Virus record (IMG/VR): IMGVR_UViG_3300043409_000745
Span: 1-20,091 of that record
Length of the DNA stretch: 20,091 nucleotides
DNA from: a virus
Reading direction: 5' to 3' (one strand)
The notes under the pieces are model-generated. The model did not search any database. It was not told where the DNA came from and was given only the letters and a program-made list of their open reading frames with translations. The translations under genes and the position numbers were made by a program. Of the stretch, positions 6,158-12,216 are shown in pieces; positions within the stretch are counted from its first letter, which is position 1, and every line of letters starts with the position of its first letter.

Positions 6158-6257
6158 CGAAATGGCGTTGACGGCTACTAGGGCGTTGGTTGCGGGTGGC
6201 GCTCAATGCGCGTAACGCCCCCAAACCCCCACCCGCACGGGGGCGCTACGAACCCGC

Positions 6258-6518
6258 CTACGGCGTCGCCGTGTTGGGGGCGGTCGTTAGGGGTTCGCGA
6301 CACTGGCGCACGGCCTGGCGGACCTGCGGCCCAATATGGGCTAGTTCAGCGTCTACCATGCGCAACACGGTTGCCGTGGTGGTTCCCGTTGGCACGCGCA
6401 CCCGAACCATAGCGCGCACCGTAATGGTTTCGGTGGTTTCCACGGCCGTCGTAATGGTTTCAATCGGCGCGGCCGCGGTTTGCGCGCGGCCGCCGATCCC
6501 AAATCTAGGGTACGGCAT
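6258..6518 (-). CDS. Small hypothetical protein, end of early gene chain
   Basis: The 86-residue product is MPYPRFGIGGRAQTA followed by a Thr/Val-rich beta-like stretch (IETITTAVETTETITVRAMV). A helix follows (LRMVDAELAHIGPQVRQAVR). The ATG has a good ribosome site (AAAAGG) and overlaps the end of the HTH gene by 14 bases. It is the last gene before the P6 unit. A GC-rich hairpin (6216-6245) follows it but has no T-run. Function unknown. Confidence 0.55.
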   Translation of the reverse strand: MPYPRFGIGGRAQTAAAPIETITTAVETTETITVRAMVRVRVPTGTTTATVLRMVDAELAHIGPQVRQAVRQCREPLTTAPNTATP

Positions 6519-6852
6519 CGCTTACCTTTTCTGATTCAGCGGCTACACGTTCGACCAGGTCCAACCAGTTCGCGCGGTCGCGCCAGGGCAACGCGCACCA
6601 ACGCTCGAAATCGGTCATAGCCGTAGTGTGCGAACAACCCACGACCGCGGCCACGTCGGGCCACGACGGCGCGGGGCGTCCACATTCGCGCAGCGCGGCG
6701 ATTAGAACCATGCGCCAATCGCGTTTCGCCATCGCGCGTATGGCGGCGGTGTCGGACACGGCGGCGTCGTTGTCGGCGTGTAGGCGTGTCGGATTCTGCG
6801 CAATGAATCGGACCGCGTAGGATAAATCAGCGTGGCGAAAGGTACTAACCAT
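6505..6852 (-). CDS. HTH protein with DnaA domain IV-like signature
   Basis: I start this 115-residue gene at ATG 6852, which overlaps the stop of the preceding gene by eight bases; a longer frame begins upstream but lies inside that gene. The central part, SWPDVAAVVGCSHTTAMTDF (63-82), has the spacing and the HTT motif of the DnaA C-terminal DNA-binding helix-turn-helix. It is preceded by a basic helix RDWRMVLIAALREC. No AAA+ domain is present. It may bind DNA at the origin or regulate early genes. The DnaA link is by motif only and could be convergent. Confidence 0.6.
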   Translation of the reverse strand: MVSTFRHADLSYAVRFIAQNPTRLHADNDAAVSDTAAIRAMAKRDWRMVLIAALRECGRPAPSWPDVAAVVGCSHTTAMTDFERWCALPWRDRANWLDLVERVAAESEKVSDAVP

Positions 6853-7210
6853 TTGCCACCGCCACCCAAACGCGCGCGGCGCGGCCTGAACGTGTAAGCC
6901 TAGCACCACTGGCGACGATTGCGCCGTGGCGCATTAGCCCGTTGATCGATGCCGACGCGGTTTGGTGCGTTAGATTTAAACGGGTTTCGATTTCGTCGCA
7001 CGTCGCGGGCGACGCGCGTAACGAATCGAGAATTCGACCAGCAACGCCAGGCGCGGCTAGCGCGTACGCCGCGTCGGACGTTGCCCACCGTGTCCGTTGG
7101 TTCGCGGTTTGGCGCGGCGGGTCGTCTAGCGCTGGCGGCGCGGCGAACAATCCGCCCAATGTTCGCGGGTCCGCGGCATGCGCGTAGTGCATCGAAGGGT
7201 CGTGTTTCAT
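6845..7210 (-). CDS. Winged helix-turn-helix DNA-binding protein
   Basis: Starting from the ATG at 7210 (ATGA overlap with the preceding stop), the product is 121 residues. Residues 58-118 form a winged helix: GRILDSLRASPATCDEIETR (helices 1-2), LTHQTASASINGLMRHGAIV (recognition helix and next helix), then a wing ending GRAARVWVAV. The N-terminal 55 residues are polar and Pro-rich, possibly a linker. This domain type is frequent in phage early regions and controls transcription or replication. A longer frame to 7273 overlaps the upstream gene and is unlikely. Confidence 0.75.
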   Translation of the reverse strand: MKHDPSMHYAHAADPRTLGGLFAAPPALDDPPRQTANQRTRWATSDAAYALAAPGVAGRILDSLRASPATCDEIETRLNLTHQTASASINGLMRHGAIVASGARLTRSGRAARVWVAVANG

Positions 7211-7527
7211 TTCGCACCAACTATCGACGATTTGCGCGATTTCCTGCGCAATGATTCCGTCCACTGAACGCAATTAAATCGGGGTTGCCCGTTGTCCGCC
7301 ACCCGACCAATTTCGCGGAATTCAATACGCGGCGGCAACGCGTCAAACAAACGGCACATGGTAAAACACGCGGTATCGGGCACGGGTCCACCCGCTAGCC
7401 AATTGCAGACGGTTTGTGGCACCACGCCGCACGCGGCCGCGGTGCGTCGCACGCCGTAGGCGCGGACCCGTTCCACTAGTTCGTCCGATTCCGTCAACAC
7501 CCAATGGACATCGATTAGAACCTTCAC
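7207..7527 (-). CDS. Helix-turn-helix regulator (Cro/YdaS-like)
   Basis: A GTG at 7527 overlaps the previous stop (GTGA) and has a GGGGGG ribosome site. The 106-residue product has a helix-turn-helix at about 18-48 (VRAYGVRRTAAACGVVPQTV, then CNWLAGGPVP), like Cro/YdaS-type repressors, where the second helix is followed by 'W-x-x-G'. The C-terminal half has beta-like and basic stretches (LRRKSRKS). It is probably a transcriptional regulator of phage genes. The frame extension to 7629 lies inside the membrane protein gene and was not chosen. Confidence 0.65.
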   Translation of the reverse strand: MKVLIDVHWVLTESDELVERVRAYGVRRTAAACGVVPQTVCNWLAGGPVPDTACFTMCRLFDALPPRIEFREIGRVADNGQPRFNCVQWTESLRRKSRKSSIVGAK

Positions 7528-7715
7528 GCGCCCCCCATTGTGCCAAACACTAGGCGAAACAACCACCACCAATACACGGCGCACGCCGTCAACACGGCGG
7601 CGCATGCCGTAAACCCTACGAACACGCATGCGGCAACCAACACGGGCACCGCCAGCGTATCGCGGCGCGACGGGGTGGGGCGCATTCGGTCGTCGTCGTC
7701 GTAATCACCCAACAC
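7524..7715 (-). CDS. Small membrane protein
   Basis: A GTG start at 7715 has a strong ribosome site (GGAGG, six bases upstream) and overlaps the end of the csrA-like gene. The product is 63 residues: an acidic start (GDYDDDDR), then two hydrophobic helices (VPVLVAACVFVGFTACAAVL and TACAVYWWWLFRLVF). ATG 7685 would give a 53-residue form. Two membrane passes of this size occur in superinfection-exclusion and host-takeover proteins, but no specific family was recognised. Confidence 0.6.
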   Translation of the reverse strand: MLGDYDDDDRMRPTPSRRDTLAVPVLVAACVFVGFTACAAVLTACAVYWWWLFRLVFGTMGGA

Positions 7716-7908
7716 GGGGCACCTCCGCGGCACGGTGGGCCACGACGCGGGTAGCCGTTTCTCCGCGCCAAATTTCCACCGATTTGGGCATATCAAACGC
7801 AACCCGCACGCGGTCGGCGCGCAGTTTGGAAACCCGCACGGTGCCTAGCGACGTGCCGTTATAAATAAACTCAAATGTTTGGCCGTCCGTGACCGTTACG
7901 ACTAGCAT
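7705..7908 (-). CDS. csrA: CsrA/RsmA-like RNA-binding translational regulator
   Basis: From ATG 7908, with AGGGGG ribosome site six bases upstream, the 67-residue product matches CsrA in length and strand order. It starts MLVVTVTDGQTFEF and has LGTVRVSKLRADRVRVAFDM (21-40) and then PKSVEIWRGE (41-50). Compare the family core 'G-x-Q-V-R-I-G-I-x-A-P-K-x-V-x-V-H-R-E-E'. The key C-terminal arginine (R48) is kept, but the usual R6 is V and the usual H is W. CsrA dimers bind GGA in mRNA leaders and block or stabilise translation. It is placed among early regulators, so it probably acts on host or phage mRNAs. The extension to 8019 is not supported. Confidence 0.8.
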   Translation of the reverse strand: MLVVTVTDGQTFEFIYNGTSLGTVRVSKLRADRVRVAFDMPKSVEIWRGETATRVVAHRAAEVPRVG

Positions 7909-8447
7909 TTGGGACCCCCTAGCGTGGTCGGTTCCGTGTCCGCCACTGCGGCGGCACGGTGTCCATTGTAACGGGACACTAGGCCAGCGACAACCACAAA
8001 GATATCCGAATCCCGCCAATCTTCGTAGCGAGGGGATAATGGTTTATTGCTTAGCCAACCGCTGTAGCGCAGCGCGACCACGGCGCGCGCAATATCGTCG
8101 CGTGGGGTAGCGTCTAGCCGTTGCATGCACGCGGCACGGTCTGCGGCTAGTTCAACGGCGCGGTCGCGCACGCGGTCGGGGTACGACGTTTGCGCGGCAT
8201 GGCGTTCGGCGCTGGCGTTCGCCGTGGCGCGGTAGATGTCGAGAAATTCCGCAACGCGAAACACCGTAGAACCCGACGCGCAGCGGTACGCGTCAATTGC
8301 GTCGCGTACCCATTCATGGTTTAGGTTTGCTAGGCGTGCGTTGATTAGTTCACGTTCGGCGGCGGTCGGTTCAAATCGTGGCCATAGCCCGTTGATTCGG
8401 TCGCGGTTGGTTTGCCAATTTGGTGGGGTCGTGTCGCGGTTGATCAT
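7902..8447 (-). CDS. Replication accessory (helicase loader-like) protein, tentative
   Basis: I choose ATG 8447 (MINRDTT) because the 23 codons upstream in frame coincide with the leader hairpin copy shared with two non-coding leaders. The 181-residue product has LWPRFEPTAAERELINARLA then EWVRDAIDAYRC and VFRVAEFLDIYR in the first 80 residues. This pattern recalls small phage proteins downstream of replication initiators, sometimes proposed as loaders. The C-terminal half is helical with YSGWLSNKPLSPRYEDWRDS. Its stop overlaps the csrA-like start. The function is an inference from position and partial resemblance. Confidence 0.6.
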   Translation of the reverse strand: MINRDTTPPNWQTNRDRINGLWPRFEPTAAERELINARLANLNHEWVRDAIDAYRCASGSTVFRVAEFLDIYRATANASAERHAAQTSYPDRVRDRAVELAADRAACMQRLDATPRDDIARAVVALRYSGWLSNKPLSPRYEDWRDSDIFVVVAGLVSRYNGHRAAAVADTEPTTLGGPKC

Positions 8448-8464
8448 TTGCGTTTCTGATTTCT

Positions 8465-8479
8465 GCGGATTCGTTCCGC
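8465..8479 (-). promoter_or_regulatory. Leader hairpin, copy 3 (covarying stem)
   Basis: The stem GCGGA-ACGAA-TCCGC lies 17 bases before ATG 8447. Flanks match copies 1 and 2: AACCAAACCCGCGG before and CCGCAGAAATCAGA after. The fifth stem pair is A-T here and C-G in the other copies, so pairing is preserved by a double change. Confidence 0.6.
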
Positions 8480-8497
8480 GGGTTTGGTTTGGTTCGG

Positions 8498-8514
8498 GGC
8501 ATTTCTTAAATGCC
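8498..8514. promoter_or_regulatory. Perfect dyad at the end of the initiator gene
   Basis: The sequence is GGCATTT-CTT-AAATGCC with 7-base arms, spanning the stop codon at 8506. It sits about 18 bases before leader hairpin 3. In the P6 leader the -10 dyad sits at a similar distance from hairpin 2. It could be an operator or the stem of a weak terminator. Confidence 0.45.
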
Positions 8515-9006
8515 ATTTAGGCGCGCGCGCCCTTTTTTTCTCTCTCTCTCTCTCTTCTCTACTCTACTCTCCTCTACTCTAATAACGGTGTCCATCGTTA
8601 CGGGGGAAATCGGCGTAACGGTGTCCACCGTTACGGAACGAATCGGCGTAACGGTGGTTGCGTTACGCGTGCGGAATTTGGCCGCGCGTAGCGAACCCTG
8701 CGCGCGTTGTTTCGCGGTTTCGCCATTGTGTTCGCCGTAGCGTAGTAGTGCAATTCCAAATGGCGCGTCAATTTCTTCCAACCAACCCACGGCAAATAGT
8801 GCCGCGGCCACGCCAGGTATGCACGCCATAGCGTCTACCTGGCGCGCCGTGAAATAGCGCAAAAACCCGTCGGTAGAATGTTCATCGGCGTACGACCATA
8901 ACACCACCAACGCGCCCACGACGTGCGGCGGCGGGTGTCCAACTAGACGCGCGATTTCCGCGACCCGCGGGTCCGACGCTAAATTGGTTCGTACCTTAAT
9001 CCACAA
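8506..9006 (-). CDS. Phage replication initiator-like protein, gene carries the putative origin
   Basis: The 166-residue protein begins MWIKVRTNLASDPRVAEIAR and continues VVGALVVLWSYADEHSTDGF and IALLRYGEHNGETAKQRAQG. This is a winged-helix-like N-terminal domain that I recognise from phage replication proteins. The C-terminal part is low complexity: an 11-residue repeat (TVTPIRSVTVD / TVTPISPVTMD), then a very charged tail (ESRVEKRERERKKGRAR). This tail is encoded by 33-base DNA repeats and a purine tract, so the DNA rather than the protein may be conserved there. The start is a TTG overlapping the previous gene's end. Role inferred from family resemblance and position. Confidence 0.7.
   Translation of the reverse strand: MWIKVRTNLASDPRVAEIARLVGHPPPHVVGALVVLWSYADEHSTDGFLRYFTARQVDAMACIPGVAAALFAVGWLEEIDAPFGIALLRYGEHNGETAKQRAQGSLRAAKFRTRNATTVTPIRSVTVDTVTPISPVTMDTVIRVEESRVEKRERERKKGRARLNGI
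8531..8666. other. Putative origin of replication
   Basis: Three iterons (8582-8666) lie next to a 50-base tract (8531-8580) that is all pyrimidine on the plus strand except three A residues, including long TC repeats. Lambda and related phages have the same layout: iterons plus a strand-biased easily melted tract inside the initiator gene. The location in the replication block supports an origin role. This is inference; no experiment is available. Confidence 0.6.
8582..8666. repeat. Iterons: three 33-base direct repeats, each with a dyad
   Basis: Copies start at 8582, 8615 and 8648, exactly 33 bases apart. Copy 2 holds a perfect inverted repeat with 9-base arms (GTAACGGTG-TC-CACCGTTAC, 8615-8634). 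Copy 1 is nearly identical, and copy 3 keeps the left arm and the CGTTAC end. A diverged copy is found at 7956-7974. They lie inside the initiator-like gene, like the iterons in lambda gene O. Confidence 0.8.
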
Positions 9007-9379
9007 TTTGGCCGCCGATTCTGCGCACGCGCGCGATGCGTGTCGCCGCCGCTAGGTATTCGATGCGTTTGGCGCCGTCCAACATTTCGTAGATCAGTTC
9101 CGCGGCGCGCACCGTGTCCACATGTACCCCAATGCGTTTCGCAAACCGCGCACGCCGCGGGGATAGGTGGCCAGGCATCATATCGTAGACGATGCCGACT
9201 ACCGCCAGTGGACGCGGTAGCCCCGTTTCGGGCCAAATGATTTCCGCCGCGTGCATCGCTTCCGTGATGGTAAACGCGTGCGACGGCACGCGCCCCACGC
9301 CCACGGCGCATCGGACGGATTCAACCGCCCGCGCGCCGTGGGTAATGTCGGGGGAACTAGAACGGCAATTCGTCGGCAT
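8996..9379 (-). CDS. Small protein with possible helix-turn-helix
   Basis: Using ATG 9379, which lies inside the last codons of the erf-like gene, the product is 127 residues (MPTNCRSSSPDITHG). The middle reads AFTITEAMHAAEIIWPETGL. The C-terminal part has LSPRRARFAKRIGVHVDTVR, which fits a helix-turn-helix, then a helix AAELIYEMLDGAKRIEYLAA. It overlaps the initiator gene by 11 bases. It may help replication or regulate it, and is not assigned to a family. The start is uncertain; no strong ribosome site is seen. Confidence 0.6.
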   Translation of the reverse strand: MPTNCRSSSPDITHGARAVESVRCAVGVGRVPSHAFTITEAMHAAEIIWPETGLPRPLAVVGIVYDMMPGHLSPRRARFAKRIGVHVDTVRAAELIYEMLDGAKRIEYLAAATRIARVRRIGGQIVD

Positions 9380-10334
9380 GCGCGATAGCCCTTTTTTTCG
9401 TGGTTGGTGTCGGTGTCGGTGTCGGTTGCGCAACGTCGCGCAATTCCACTAGTAACGGCATGCGCGACCCGCCGCGTTTGATTATGACGGGCACAAACGT
9501 AACGCCTAACACGTCGCGCGACTGGTCGCAAATATCGGCGTACAACACCCCGTCCAACACATATTCCGACGTAGAGCCGTCCGCAATAAATTCGCCAATG
9601 TGGAACGTTTGTCCGTTCGCAATTCGTTCGCTAATTCGGTGGCATAGCGCGGGTGGTTGCGGTTCGGTCACGGGGTTCGTTCGTTCCCACGCCGCCGCGG
9701 GGGCCACGGGCGCCGCTGGCGGCACGGTTGCCGCCATGCGCGCGTTGATTGCTTGCACGGGTGTTTGGGCGGTGGCGCGCGGCGACGCCGTAGCGGGCGT
9801 CGTAGCGGCCGTGGGCGCACGGCGTATGCCGTGTTCCGCGGTGCCACTAGCGTCGTTACGCTGATCCATCGACCCGTCGCCGTCTTCGCGTGGCAACAAC
9901 AACACGTCGCGTAGCCAATAGCCTAGCGACGTCGTCAACGCGCTGGCTACCGCCTTATCGATTGGGCGCCCCTTTTCCACGACCACGGGCCAAACGATTT
10001 CGGCGATCGCTTCCTCAAGTGTCCACGCATGCGCTACGGACACCGTAGACACGACGTACAACCCGTCGTCGGTCACACGCCAGGCCGTACGCCTAGCGAC
10101 TACGCCGCCGATTTGTAGCGCGGCGCGGCATGCTGAAATCATGCCCTCCGCGCTCGTGTAACTGTATCGGTGAAACGTGTTTTTAGCATCCTTTGCCACG
10201 CCATCGATTGCGCCCTGCGCAACCAACAACCCGTCCACCAAACCGACCGTACCCGTACGCGGACATTTTGTGTCCGACGCGTCGCCCTCGATTACTTTGT
10301 CGGGGGCCACGATTCCTGTTCGTATCTTCGCCAT
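9357..10334 (-). CDS. erf: Erf-family single-strand annealing recombinase
   Basis: The 325-residue protein has the ERF core at about 34-155. Key stretches are LLVAQGAIDGVAKDAKNTFH, RYSYTSAEGMISACRAAL, SVAHAWTLEEAIAEIVWPVV and AVASALTTSLGYWLRDVLLL. An Ala/Pro/Thr-rich linker (about 165-230) leads to a second domain (FHIGEFIADGSTSEYVLDGV). The end is a PTPTPTPT run and the acidic tip ADELPF, which resembles the tail by which SSB proteins recruit partners. Erf anneals complementary strands during phage recombination and genome circularisation. It follows the exonuclease gene and has an AAAGG ribosome site. Confidence 0.85.
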   Translation of the reverse strand: MAKIRTGIVAPDKVIEGDASDTKCPRTGTVGLVDGLLVAQGAIDGVAKDAKNTFHRYSYTSAEGMISACRAALQIGGVVARRTAWRVTDDGLYVVSTVSVAHAWTLEEAIAEIVWPVVVEKGRPIDKAVASALTTSLGYWLRDVLLLPREDGDGSMDQRNDASGTAEHGIRRAPTAATTPATASPRATAQTPVQAINARMAATVPPAAPVAPAAAWERTNPVTEPQPPALCHRISERIANGQTFHIGEFIADGSTSEYVLDGVLYADICDQSRDVLGVTFVPVIIKRGGSRMPLLVELRDVAQPTPTPTPTTKKRAIAHADELPF

Positions 10335-10343
10335 GTTGTACCT

Positions 10344-11138
10344 TTATTGGTTGGGCAATGACCATACGGGCATCGCGATTTCTTCAATGGTTTGCGGGTA
10401 GCCTGGCCACGCGCCAGCCCGTTCGCACGCGTCAAACAACAACGCGGCGCCCTCGACCGCGGACATTGCCGCGTCTAACTCATGCGAACGCATGACGTAC
10501 ACGGCCACCGCGTACGGTGGGGTTTTTTCAACTGCAACCAACACGGCGTCGTCCACGGTAACGCCCGATTGCCGCAACAACGCGCGGTACATGGCTAGTT
10601 GATAGTGGTACCCGTAGTCGGCACACGAACGGGCAAACGCCCTAGGGTGCGCGGAGATTGTGGTTTTGACGTCCACCAACACGCCAGGCCCCACCGCGTC
10701 CACGCGGCATTTAGCGGGCACGCCCGCGATATCCCCCGTGTAGACACGTTCGCGGTGCGGCGCCGCGTCCATCACCGCGCGCGCCGACGGGTGCGCGTTG
10801 ATTGCGTCCACCATTGCGTCTACCTGGCGTTGTTCCGTTTCATCGATCACGGCACGCCCGACGGATACCAGCGCGAACGCTTCCGCCGCCGCCTTACCTT
10901 CCTTTGTGCGGCGGTCAAATTTGGGCGACGTCACAAACTCCGCGGCGTAGTCCGCGGGCCGTAGTCCGCGGCAATGCAACGCCCGCCCGATGCGCAGCGC
11001 GTCGGTGTCCGCGTCGTCGCTATTGCGCCGTGCGTACAAATGCGCGGGCGTTGCAGAAATCAGTTGCTTGACAAACGACGCCCGCAAACCTGGTAGCGCG
11101 GAGTAGTCCGCCTCACTCATGAGTAGGCCAGCGTTCAT
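10344..11138 (-). CDS. RecE-like exonuclease (PD-(D/E)XK, exonuclease VIII type)
   Basis: From ATG 11138 (ATGA overlap with the 35-residue gene) the product is 264 residues. The start LLMSEADYSALPGLRASFVK is typical of RecE/exodeoxyribonuclease VIII C-terminal domains. The catalytic residues are visible: H55 in GRALH, E130, D147 in KCRVDAVG, D156 and K158 in VLVDVKTT, and the QLAMY motif after YGYHY (175-184). It resects double-stranded ends 5' to 3' and hands single strands to the Erf protein downstream. A longer frame to 11231 was not used because the 35-residue gene fits that space better. Confidence 0.85.
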   Translation of the reverse strand: MNAGLLMSEADYSALPGLRASFVKQLISATPAHLYARRNSDDADTDALRIGRALHCRGLRPADYAAEFVTSPKFDRRTKEGKAAAEAFALVSVGRAVIDETEQRQVDAMVDAINAHPSARAVMDAAPHRERVYTGDIAGVPAKCRVDAVGPGVLVDVKTTISAHPRAFARSCADYGYHYQLAMYRALLRQSGVTVDDAVLVAVEKTPPYAVAVYVMRSHELDAAMSAVEGAALLFDACERAGAWPGYPQTIEEIAMPVWSLPNQ

Positions 11139-11242
11139 CGCGTACCCCCACGGCGTGGCCGCACATATTCGCGGTGGTAGGCGTTGGTTGCAAGGCCCGC
11201 GCAAATCGCCAGTATCCAAACGGTAATCCATTCAATCATCAT
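11135..11242 (-). CDS. 35-residue membrane protein
   Basis: Two ATG codons at 11242 and 11239 open a 35-residue frame: MMIEWITVWILAICAGLATN, then AYHREYVRPRRGGTR. It is one membrane helix followed by a strongly basic tail, so the C-terminus probably faces the cytoplasm. The TGA overlaps the RecE-like start (ATGA), which is the rule in this genome. It is the first gene after leader A. Function unknown; a small anti-host peptide is possible. Confidence 0.65.
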   Translation of the reverse strand: MMIEWITVWILAICAGLATNAYHREYVRPRRGGTR

Positions 11243-11260
11243 CGGTAACCCAATTCGTAA

Positions 11261-11330
11261 CGGCGTCGGCCGCCGTGGCCACCCCCCGTAGGTGGGGGAA
11301 ATACGTTGTCGGCCATCGGCCGCAATGTCT
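11261..11330 (-). promoter_or_regulatory. Leader A (duplicate of leader B)
   Basis: Plus-strand block 11261-11280 matches 12217-12236 in 19 of 20 bases. Then comes a hairpin (CCCCC/GGGGG, 11283-11298), and further on the blocks GTTGTCGGC and CAATGTCTA, shared with leader B but split by nine extra bases. It precedes the 35-residue gene and the RecE-like gene. It probably holds a promoter or 5' leader; no clear -10/-35 pair is assigned. Confidence 0.55.
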
Positions 11331-11358
11331 ACAATAAATGGACGGAATCGTGGCGCGT

Positions 11359-11715
11359 TCAGCGCTCGAAATCACGACCGCGCCGCGCGGCGGACGCCGC
11401 CAGGTCGGACGCCATGCGCGCGCGCGCGCTAGCGGCGGCGTCGTCGGTCGTCGCGCCACCCGCAGCGCGTTGCGGCTGGTAGTCGTGTCGGTAAATCACT
11501 TTCGTAACGCTATCGCACGGCATGACGTGCAGTAGGTCAGTATCAACGTAGCGCGTACGGCATGATTCAACCCAAACCGCGACCACGTCCGTATCGGGTG
11601 GCGGTGATTTCGCGCACGCGATAGCCTCCGCGCGGGTGTCGAACAATTGCGAGTCGGGCGCGTCGTCGTCGCCATCGACGTCGTAGCCGACTAGGTATTG
11701 CGTTTGGTAAATCAT
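11359..11715 (-). CDS. Hypothetical acidic early protein
   Basis: From ATG 11715 (ATGA overlap) the product is 118 residues. The N-terminal two-thirds look like a small alpha/beta domain (IYQTQYLVGYDVDGDDDAPD, then VVAVWVESCRTRYVDTDLLH), with several aspartates. The C-terminal third is Ala/Arg-rich and helical (AAASARARMASDLAASAARR). No family recognised. It is co-transcribed with the gene before it from leader B. Confidence 0.6.
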   Translation of the reverse strand: MIYQTQYLVGYDVDGDDDAPDSQLFDTRAEAIACAKSPPPDTDVVAVWVESCRTRYVDTDLLHVMPCDSVTKVIYRHDYQPQRAAGGATTDDAAASARARMASDLAASAARRGRDFER

Positions 11716-12197
11716 CGGACCGCCTCCGCGCTGGCGGCCGCGGTTTCCGCAGCATCGCGCCACGCACTGACGGCGGCCAACATCGGCGCGTACGTCGGCG
11801 CGTCGCCGTAGGACAATTCGATATCGCGACATGTGCGCGCACACACATAGGCGCCGCAGTAGTCGCCCGCGGCAATAGAATCCAAACACTCACGGGCTTC
11901 CGCACGCGCGCGGTCGGCGTCGCGTTGGCAATGCTGGCCGTAGTTGCGTTCAATATTTGCAATGTATTCGGCGTCCACGCCTGGCGCGGCCAAACTAGCC
12001 GCGCGGGATTCGGACCATAGGCGCCAACCCTTGGCGCGGGTGCCGTCGTCCCACCCGTCCACCACATGGCCGTCGGTGGGGTAACCCATGTTTGACGCGT
12101 CGTGGGACCATTCCCAACCCGACCAGGGGTTGCCGTTCATTGCTTCGTTGACTGCGGTACGGGCGGCGTCGCGGAAAATTTGAACAGTGTGAGACAT
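11712..12197 (-). CDS. Hypothetical early protein, first gene after leader B
   Basis: The 161-residue protein starts MSHTVQIFRDAARTAVNEAM with an AGGAAA ribosome site. It is rich in Trp in the first part (WSGWEWSHDASNMGY, DGWDDG, GWRLW). It then has a helical region with four cysteines spread over 95-125 (QRDADRARAEARECLDSIAA, YVCARTCRD). It ends helical and Ala-rich. As the first gene of the leftward early block next to a divergent gene, it may act early in infection. Not recognised. Confidence 0.65.
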   Translation of the reverse strand: MSHTVQIFRDAARTAVNEAMNGNPWSGWEWSHDASNMGYPTDGHVVDGWDDGTRAKGWRLWSESRAASLAAPGVDAEYIANIERNYGQHCQRDADRARAEARECLDSIAAGDYCGAYVCARTCRDIELSYGDAPTYAPMLAAVSAWRDAAETAAASAEAVR

Positions 12198-12216
12198 TGC
12201 GATTTCCTATCGTTGT

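Noticed and set aside
6216-6245. GC-rich hairpin after the gene at 6258 as terminator
   Set aside because: Stem CGCCCCC/GGGGGCG has a 16-base loop and no T-run on the minus strand; not convincing.
8448-8516. N-terminal extension of the loader-like gene (start at 8516)
   Set aside because: The 23 extra codons coincide with a leader hairpin that is non-coding at two other places, and the extension overlaps the initiator gene; ATG 8447 fits better.
9403-9426. Tandem GGTGTC repeat as a regulatory repeat
   Set aside because: It simply encodes the PTPTPT linker at the end of the Erf protein; no other sign of function.
11232-11459. Minus-strand open frame with a CRHC motif
   Set aside because: It covers leader A, which matches the non-coding leader B, and overlaps the previous gene without a good start; kept only as a weak possibility.
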